DNA of 14,395 nucleotides from Coriobacteriales bacterium (GTDB lineage Bacteria; Actinomycetota; Coriobacteriia; Coriobacteriales; UBA8131): the NCBI GenBank assembly GCA_031267175.1, contig JAIRZP010000177.1, positions 1-14,395 on the forward strand, given 5' to 3'. Of the stretch, positions 1 through 4,444 are shown piece by piece. The notes under the pieces were generated by a model. That model did not search any database, was not told the origin of the DNA, and saw only the letters and a program-made list of their open reading frames with translations. Each line of letters opens with the position of its first letter. The first letter of the stretch is position 1. The translations under genes and the position numbers were made by a program.

Positions 1-140
1 CGGCAGATCAGAGGCGTGTGGCAACCCCGGCCCGGGCACGGGCGGCCGGTGCGGACTATCTCGTTATCGGCAGACCGATTACTGAGGCAGCAGACCCGTT
101 GGGAGCTTTTGAAGCCATAACGGAGGAGATGAAGCCATGA
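1..140 (+). CDS. pyrF: Orotidine 5'-phosphate decarboxylase, C-terminal end (partial)
   Basis: Only the last 45 codons are present; the gene enters from the left edge (first full codon at base 3). OMP decarboxylase makes UMP from OMP, the last step of de novo pyrimidine synthesis, in the cytosol. The fragment reads DQRRVATPARARAAG and then DYLVIGRPIT followed by EAADP. This is the conserved end of the family: the segment after the phosphate-binding loop and the GRPIT motif whose backbone and Arg hold the substrate phosphate. The TGA stop at 138-140 overlaps the pyrE ATG as ATGA, so the two genes are translationally coupled. Adjacent pyrF-pyrE supports both calls. Confidence 0.93.
   Translation, partial: ADQRRVATPARARAAGADYLVIGRPITEAADPLGAFEAITEEMKP
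122..128 (+). promoter_or_regulatory. Shine-Dalgarno deciding the pyrE start
   Basis: GGAGGAG lies 8 bases before the ATG at 137, inside the pyrF 3' end. It supports the long PyrE start, including its unusual N-terminal tail, over internal candidates such as the GTG at 263. That GTG has only an AAGG (257-260) two bases upstream, too close to serve. Confidence 0.75.
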
Positions 141-880
141 CTGATCAGCTGAGCACACCCCAAACCGCGCAGACCACAGCTTCCGGCAAACTGACCACAG
201 CCTCCGGCAAACCTGAGACGGTTCCCAGTAAAATGGAGACGGCTCCCAACCCACAGAAGGAAGTGACCTGTGAGCACGAGAACCTGACCGACGAGCAGAT
301 CCTCTCCGCCTTTGAGGACAGTGGTGCGCTCTGTCAGGGGCACTTCCGGCTCACCAGTGGCCTGCACAGCGATACCTATATCCAGTGCGCACGCGTCCTG
401 GAACATCCCCGTCTCACGCAGGACCTCGCCCTTGAGGCCGCCTCACGCCTGCCGCACAGTCTCCTTCCCGTAGATCTCGTGGCCGCTCCCGCGGTGGGAG
501 GCATTCTCTTTGGCTTTGCGCTGGCCGCGGCGCTGGACTGCGACCTCATATTCAGTGAGCGGGTCGAGGGGGTCATGGCGCTCCGCCGCTCCTTTGCCAT
601 TCCCCAGGGGGCACGCGTGCTCGTGGCAGAGGATGTGGTGACCACCGGCGGCTCGGTACACGAGCTTATCGCACTGGTTAACGCGGCCAAAGCGCAGGCT
701 GTTGCCGTCGTGTCTCTGGTTGACCGGGGCAAAAAACCGGATTTTGGCAGCCCTTACTTCCCGCTTATCACCCTCAAAACCCCCTCTTGGCGGCCGGAAG
801 ACTGCCATTTATGCAAGTCGGGAGAAAAAATTACGATTCCGGGGTCGCGAGACCTTGCCAAGAGCGAAAAGAACCCATAA
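137..880 (+). CDS. pyrE: Orotate phosphoribosyltransferase with N-terminal low-complexity tail
   Basis: 247 residues. PyrE joins orotate to PRPP to give OMP, the step before PyrF. The diagnostic PRPP-binding loop VLVAEDVVTTGGS is at residues 161-173. The core begins near residue 50 (LTDEQILSAFEDSGAL), followed by GHFRLTSGLHSDTYIQ, the orotate-binding N-terminal part. The C-terminus has CHLC and IPGSR, as in clostridial/archaeal-type PyrE. Family members are usually about 180-215 residues. The excess here is an N-terminal tail of about 48 residues rich in Thr, Ala, Ser, Lys and Pro, with a TTASGK duplication. The start at 137 is backed by the ATGA overlap with pyrF and a strong SD at 122-128. 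The function of the tail is unknown; it is unlikely to be a signal peptide, as it has no hydrophobic stretch. Confidence 0.93.
   Translation: MTDQLSTPQTAQTTASGKLTTASGKPETVPSKMETAPNPQKEVTCEHENLTDEQILSAFEDSGALCQGHFRLTSGLHSDTYIQCARVLEHPRLTQDLALEAASRLPHSLLPVDLVAAPAVGGILFGFALAAALDCDLIFSERVEGVMALRRSFAIPQGARVLVAEDVVTTGGSVHELIALVNAAKAQAVAVVSLVDRGKKPDFGSPYFPLITLKTPSWRPEDCHLCKSGEKITIPGSRDLAKSEKNP
172..212 (+). repeat. 21-bp tandem duplication in the pyrE tail
   Basis: GACCACAGCTTCCGGCAAAC at 172-191 recurs at 193-212 with a single T-to-C difference, a period of 21 bases. It keeps the frame and encodes two TTASGK units. It looks like a recent slippage duplication in the non-conserved N-terminal tail. 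Confidence 0.85.
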
Positions 881-883
881 GAT
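855..883 (+). promoter_or_regulatory. Candidate sigma70-type promoter for mihF operon
   Basis: TTGCCA (855-860, 5 of 6 to the -35 consensus) is followed after exactly 17 bases by TAAGAT (878-883, 4 of 6 to the -10 consensus). The predicted transcription start is near 890, giving a leader of about 25 bases that carries the AAGGAG at 904-909. The promoter overlaps the last codons of pyrE. It would let the mihF-gmk-rpoZ-thiI group be expressed independently of the pyr genes. An alternative -10 is TATACA at 883-888. This is pattern-based only. Confidence 0.4.
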
Positions 884-914
884 ATACAGGTCACTATTCG
901 GATAAGGAGAAACT

Positions 915-1226
915 ATGCCTCTACCTAAACTAACGCCCGAACAACAGAAAGAAGCCTTGGCCAAAGCAGCAGCAGCCCGCTCCGCGCGTGCAGAGTTGCG
1001 TTTGAAGGTCAAGAACGGAGACATCAAGGTCGCCAAGGTGCTGCAGATGACCGACGATCCCGTGGCCTCCAAGATCAAGGTATCGACTCTGCTTGAGTCT
1101 CTGCCTGGCTACGGCAAGGCCAAGGTGGCCAAGCTGATGGACGAACTGAAGATCGATCCGTCCAGGCGCGTCAAGGGTCTCGGGGATGTGCAGCGCAAAT
1201 CCCTCATTGATTACTTTAGCGAGTGA
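915..1226 (+). CDS. mihF: Integration host factor, actinobacterial type (mIHF)
   Basis: 103 residues, the usual size. This nucleoid-associated protein is specific to Actinomycetota and unrelated to proteobacterial IHF alpha/beta; it binds and bends DNA through a helix-two-turn-helix fold and affects global transcription. The N-terminal arm MPLPKLTPEQQKEALAKAA and basic AAAARSARAELR match the family pattern. The H2TH part follows with LLESLPGYGKAKVAKLMDEL, then SRRVKGLGDVQRKSLIDYF, where RR.(K/R)GLG..QR is the most conserved block. AAGGAG at 904-909 sits 5 bases before the ATG. The stop overlaps the gmk GTG as GTGA. The mihF-gmk-rpoZ order is a known actinobacterial arrangement. Confidence 0.95.
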   Translation: MPLPKLTPEQQKEALAKAAAARSARAELRLKVKNGDIKVAKVLQMTDDPVASKIKVSTLLESLPGYGKAKVAKLMDELKIDPSRRVKGLGDVQRKSLIDYFSE

Positions 1227-1852
1227 CGCTCGACCTCAACCAAAAGAGCAAAAGAAACCAAGGTAACCTCTTTGTCGTCTCCGGCCCGTCTGGTGTTGGC
1301 AAGGGGACCTTGGTTTTTGCGGCGGTTAAAGCCCTGCCCGATGTGGCTTTGAGCGTCTCCGCCACGACCCGCGCCCCCCGTCCCGGGGAGGTCGATGGTG
1401 TTACCTACCACTTCAAGAGCGATGCCGAGTTTGATGAATTACTCGGGCATGGCGGGCTTTTGGAGTGGGCCGAGGTGCACGGCAGGCGCTACGGAACCCT
1501 TACGAGCGAGGTGCGCACGGCGCTCGATGAAGGCCGGGATCTCATCCTCGAGATAGATCCTCAGGGCTGTGAGCAGATACAGCGTCAACTTCCCGAGGCC
1601 TTCTCGATATTCATCGCGCCCCCCTCCCTTGCCGAACTCAGGAAACGCCTTGAGGGCCGGGCAACCGAAGACGCGGATTCCATTGCGAGGCGGCTTGAGA
1701 CGGCAGAGGTGGAGATGCGCATGCAAAACCGCTATAATGTGGTCATAGTCAACGATAACCAGGCTCTGGCAACGCAGGAGTTGCTTGCAATACTTGCCCG
1801 CCGTCGCGGCGAGCAGGCGTACACCGCGACTGAGCCAGGCAATGATAGCTGA
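1223..1852 (+). CDS. gmk: Guanylate kinase
   Basis: 209 residues, the normal length. It phosphorylates GMP to GDP with ATP, a step required for GTP and dGTP supply. The P-loop GPSGVGKGT is at residues 21-29. The GMP-binding signature SVSATTRAPRPGE followed by VDGVTYHF is complete, and LLEWAEVHGRRYGT follows as in the family. I chose the GTG at 1223 because it overlaps the mihF stop as GTGA. No good Shine-Dalgarno is visible there, so translation probably depends on ribosomes finishing mihF. The next gene, rpoZ, starts 12 bases after the stop. Confidence 0.95.
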   Translation: MTLDLNQKSKRNQGNLFVVSGPSGVGKGTLVFAAVKALPDVALSVSATTRAPRPGEVDGVTYHFKSDAEFDELLGHGGLLEWAEVHGRRYGTLTSEVRTALDEGRDLILEIDPQGCEQIQRQLPEAFSIFIAPPSLAELRKRLEGRATEDADSIARRLETAEVEMRMQNRYNVVIVNDNQALATQELLAILARRRGEQAYTATEPGNDS

Positions 1853-1853
1853 G

Positions 1854-1859
1854 AAGGAG
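1854..1859 (+). promoter_or_regulatory. Shine-Dalgarno of rpoZ
   Basis: AAGGAG, 5 bases before the ATG at 1865, just after the gmk stop. It is a strong ribosome binding site, in contrast to the weak ones of gmk and thiI on either side, so omega is probably translated independently of gmk. Confidence 0.7.
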
Positions 1860-1864
1860 CACCC

Positions 1865-2371
1865 ATGTCACTGATGCAGCCACCCATAGACGAATTACTG
1901 GAAAAGACCGAGAACGATAAGTTCCTGCTGTGCGTTGTTGCCTCGGAGCGCGCGCGGGACATCAACGACATGATGCGTGGCCAACGCGACAGGGCCAAGG
2001 TGCTCAACTCTGCCAATCAGATTGCACAGCTGGCCGGGCGTAAACCACTCTCCCTCGCGATGGAGGAGATAGAGCGTGGCGAGATAAGCTATAACAGGAC
2101 CAAGTTCCACAATCTGGAGCTTACTGAGGGTATTTTGGAGGATCTTGCCGAGGACGGCAGCTCCGAGATACTGAGCAGCCTCGATGCCCTTGACACGCTT
2201 GACGCCCTTGATACGCTTGCTGCTCCCGAGGCGCTTGAGGCCCTTGACACGCTTGATGCCTCTGACACGCCTGACACGCCTGAGGTTGCTGAGGTTCCCG
2301 AGATAGCCCTTGAGGTGGATCTTGAAGCGGAGGGCGACCCTGAGCCTGAATCCGAGTCTGAAACTGCATAA
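1865..2371 (+). CDS. rpoZ: RNA polymerase omega subunit with long acidic tail
   Basis: 168 residues; omega is usually about 70-110. The omega fold occupies roughly residues 1-90. It starts with PPIDELLEKTENDKFLL and contains the conserved core SERARDIND and LAGRKPLSLAMEEIERGEI. Omega binds the C-terminal region of beta-prime and helps assemble and stabilise RNA polymerase. After Lys80 the remaining 88 residues contain no Lys or Arg but 29 Asp/Glu. Residues 108-137 are built from a six-residue repeat (ALDTLD and variants), then PEVAEVPEIALE and a Glu/Ser-rich end. The tail reads in frame to a clean TAA five bases before thiI. No known domain is recognisable in it. Position after gmk is the standard actinobacterial location. 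Confidence 0.93.
   Translation: MSLMQPPIDELLEKTENDKFLLCVVASERARDINDMMRGQRDRAKVLNSANQIAQLAGRKPLSLAMEEIERGEISYNRTKFHNLELTEGILEDLAEDGSSEILSSLDALDTLDALDTLAAPEALEALDTLDASDTPDTPEVAEVPEIALEVDLEAEGDPEPESESETA
2186..2275 (+). repeat. In-frame 18-bp tandem repeat in rpoZ, about five copies
   Basis: Units start at 2186, 2204, 2222, 2240 and 2258, exactly 18 bases apart. The best-matching copies share GCCCTTGACACGCTTGA (2186-2202 and 2240-2256), with one change in the second (2204). The copies at 2222 and 2258 are degenerate, and a further decayed half-unit continues past 2275. Each unit encodes six residues of the Ala-Leu-Asp-Thr-Leu-Asp type, so copy-number changes would keep the reading frame. Confidence 0.9.
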
Positions 2372-2376
2372 GCATC

Positions 2377-3534
2377 TTGAGCAGGTTCGTCGTTCTGGTA
2401 CATTATCACGAGCTTGGCCTCAAGGGGAGAAACAGGCCGAGTTTTGAGCGTCAGTTAATCAGGAATATCACGGCCGCGCTTGAGGCGGCCACGCTCGTTG
2501 CCGAGATAACGCGTACCTCCGGGCGCATACTCGTGTATCCCTCCGACTATGCAGCAGGCATCGCCGCGCTCGGGGTGCTCACAAAGATACCGGGCGTGGC
2601 ACGGGTCTCTCTCGGAGAGAGGGTGGCCGCTTCTCTCGTCCTCATCAATGCCGCCGCGCTCAGGGCCCTGGAGCGTAGCGAGCCCTTTACCAGTTTTAAG
2701 GTGGCTGCCCGGCGGGCCAACACCGACTTTGCGCTGGACAGCATGACGCTCAACCGCGAAGTGGGTTCGTATCTCATGGAGCATACCGAGGGCAAGACGG
2801 TCCGGATGAAGGAGCCGGATGTTACCGTAAGGCTGGAGGTCATCAAGAACAGGGCCTACCTGTATGCCGTGAGCGAGCGGGGGATAGGGGGGCTCCCGGT
2901 GGGCACGGCCGGCAAACTCATCTGCCTGCTTTCGAGCGGCCTTGACTCGCCCGTTGCGGCCTGGCAGATGATACGGCGGGGTGCCGAGGTGGTGGGCCTG
3001 CACTTTTCCGGCGCTCCCGAGACGCCTGACAGCTCGTCATACCTGGTCCGTCGGATTGCCGGTGCGCTTGAGCCCTTCGGCGGCCTCTCCGCGCTCTACG
3101 TCGTGCATTTCGGCGGCCACCAACGTCAGATTGCCCTGGCTGTGCCCGAGAAGCTCAGGATCATCTTCTACCGTCGCCTGATGTTTGCGGTGGCCTCCGC
3201 ACTTGCCCTTCGCATTGGCGCAAAGGGCCTCGTCACCGGTGAGTCGCTGGGGCAGGTGGCCTCACAGACCCTCGACAACATCGTAGCGGTGGACGTGGTA
3301 GCTACTCTGCCGGTGCTCAGACCCCTCATAGGCACCGACAAGCAGGAGATCGTCGAGAGGGCCGAGCAGCTCGGCACTTTTGCAATCTCCACGGAGAGCA
3401 CCGACGACTGCTGCACGCTCTTCATGCCACGCAACCCCGAGACGCACGCGCGTCTGAGCGAGGTGGAGGCGCTCTGGCAGGAGCTCCCGCATGAGCTGTG
3501 GGTCGAGGAGATACTCAGAGTTTTGCTGCCGTAG
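2377..3534 (+). CDS. thiI: tRNA 4-thiouridine synthetase, without rhodanese domain
   Basis: 385 residues. ThiI adenylates U8 of tRNA and inserts sulfur to give s4U; in many bacteria it also feeds thiazole synthesis. The N-terminal ferredoxin-like and THUMP region (about 1-165) opens with HYHELGLKGRNRPSFERQL. The PP-loop is LLSSGLDSPVAAW, with SSGLDS at 186-191 in place of the usual SGGxDS. GLVTGESLGQVASQTLDNI is also characteristic. Cys345-Cys346 in DDCCTLFMPRNPETH match the conserved catalytic cysteine region. The protein ends without the C-terminal rhodanese domain of the E. coli form, so it is of the short Bacillus type. The start is TTG, five bases after the rpoZ stop and with no strong SD, so it is probably coupled. 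A partner cysteine desulfurase is not in this window. Confidence 0.93.
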   Translation: MSRFVVLVHYHELGLKGRNRPSFERQLIRNITAALEAATLVAEITRTSGRILVYPSDYAAGIAALGVLTKIPGVARVSLGERVAASLVLINAAALRALERSEPFTSFKVAARRANTDFALDSMTLNREVGSYLMEHTEGKTVRMKEPDVTVRLEVIKNRAYLYAVSERGIGGLPVGTAGKLICLLSSGLDSPVAAWQMIRRGAEVVGLHFSGAPETPDSSSYLVRRIAGALEPFGGLSALYVVHFGGHQRQIALAVPEKLRIIFYRRLMFAVASALALRIGAKGLVTGESLGQVASQTLDNIVAVDVVATLPVLRPLIGTDKQEIVERAEQLGTFAISTESTDDCCTLFMPRNPETHARLSEVEALWQELPHELWVEEILRVLLP

Positions 3535-3673
3535 GGCTGGAGTTTGGGGAAGTTAAGCGCGGGTTTATCCGCAGTTAATCGCCAGTTAAGAAGCTCGCTG
3601 TACCATTGCCTTCTACAAGCGCGGGCGGGGTTTGAGCGAACACTGCCTGCTACCATCAACCTGAGGAGGCATA
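3535..3673 (+). other. 139-base gap before comEA with repeated short motifs
   Basis: No gene is seen here. AGTTAA occurs three times, at 3551, 3573 and 3584 (spacings 22 and 11 bases, close to two turns and one turn of the helix). AAGCGCGGG occurs twice, at 3555-3563 and 3617-3625. A small hairpin, GCGGG/TCCGC with loop TTTA, lies at 3559-3572. There is no T-tract terminator. A weak extended -10 is noted at 3648-3656. The region is a plausible control region for the comEA-comEC unit. Confidence 0.4.
3648..3656 (+). promoter_or_regulatory. Weak extended -10 candidate before comEA
   Basis: TGCTACCAT fits the TGnTAnnnT extended -10 pattern, but no matching -35 is present 16-18 bases upstream. 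The implied start would be only about 10-12 bases before the comEA ATG, so the SD at 3663-3669 would lie at the extreme 5' end of the message or be excluded. I regard it as doubtful. Confidence 0.2.
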
Positions 3674-4444
3674 ATGGCGGGAGGCGTCGGTTCGTTTATC
3701 ACCGGTCTGGAGGGCATGAGTTTTGTCGAGGGGCTGAGCGACCGGCTCAGGGTGCCACCGCAGAGGGTGGTGAAGATCGCAGGCATCCTGCTCGGCCTGC
3801 TCGTGGTGATTGCCTTTGCTGCGGTTGTCTTTCAGGGCGGAGGGTCATCGGGGGAGACCCTGGAGATTGAGACGGGCAGCTCCCGCGCGCAGCTCTCCAC
3901 CGAGTTTGATGAGGAGCCCGCTCCGGCCCCGGCTGAGACAGAAGCGGCAACAGCGGTGCCCCTGGTCGTGGTCTACGTCACCGGTGCCGTGGCAAACCCG
4001 GGGCTTTACTCACTCACTGGCAATGATCGCGTGGGCGATGCGGTACAGGCAGCCGGCGGCATGACCCCCGAGGCGGCCCAGGCAGTGGTCAACTTTGCCC
4101 AGCAGCTCGTTGACGGCATGCAGATACACATCCCCCGCACCGACGAGGTCAACAGCGATACGCCGGCTGCCACAGCCGCAGGCAGTTTGGCAGGCGGAGT
4201 GGCAGGCAGCGGAGCAGTGCCCGATCAATCCACCGATTTGGGAGGCGCCTCGGCCCTGGTCAACATCAACACGGCGGACTCCGCCGCCCTGCAGACGCTC
4301 GATGGGGTGGGACCGGCGACCGCGCAGAAGATCATCGACTATCGCAGTGCGCACGGCGCGTTCCAAAGCAAGGAGGACCTCAAGAATGTCTCGGGCATCG
4401 GAGAGAAGAAGTACGCCGCCATCGAAGCCCATATAACCGTATGA
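3674..4444 (+). CDS. comEA: Competence protein ComEA (membrane DNA receptor)
   Basis: 256 residues. ComEA is a membrane-anchored receptor that binds incoming double-stranded DNA and hands it to ComEC. Order: a cytoplasmic N-terminus, one transmembrane segment at about 33-53 (IAGILLGLLVVIAFAAVVF), an acidic Pro/Ala/Glu-rich linker, an SLBB domain at about 95-152 (VVYVTGAVANPGLYSL to DGMQIHIPR), a Gly/Ala/Ser-rich linker, and a C-terminal helix-hairpin-helix domain at about 192-256. The last is the DNA-binding part (LVNINTADSAALQTLDGVG and VSGIGEKKYAAIEAHI). GAGGAGG at 3663-3669 supports the ATG at 3674, although the spacing of four bases is short. The ATG at 3716 is an alternative that keeps all domains. 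The stop overlaps comEC as ATGA. Confidence 0.95.
   Translation: MAGGVGSFITGLEGMSFVEGLSDRLRVPPQRVVKIAGILLGLLVVIAFAAVVFQGGGSSGETLEIETGSSRAQLSTEFDEEPAPAPAETEAATAVPLVVVYVTGAVANPGLYSLTGNDRVGDAVQAAGGMTPEAAQAVVNFAQQLVDGMQIHIPRTDEVNSDTPAATAAGSLAGGVAGSGAVPDQSTDLGGASALVNINTADSAALQTLDGVGPATAQKIIDYRSAHGAFQSKEDLKNVSGIGEKKYAAIEAHITV

Noticed and set aside
1733..1738. Perfect TATAAT inside gmk, with TGGAGA 17 bases upstream, as an rpoZ promoter
   Set aside because: The bases encode Tyr-Asn within the conserved Arg-Tyr-Asn segment of guanylate kinase, so coding constraint explains them. The -35 matches only 4 of 6. Not excluded, but not supported.
2186..2300. Repeat cluster in rpoZ considered as a CRISPR array
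   Set aside because: The units are only 18 bases, directly adjacent without spacers, and in frame with a continuous coding sequence.
3559..3572. Hairpin after thiI considered as a terminator
   Set aside because: The stem is four G-C pairs plus one wobble, and no T-tract follows.
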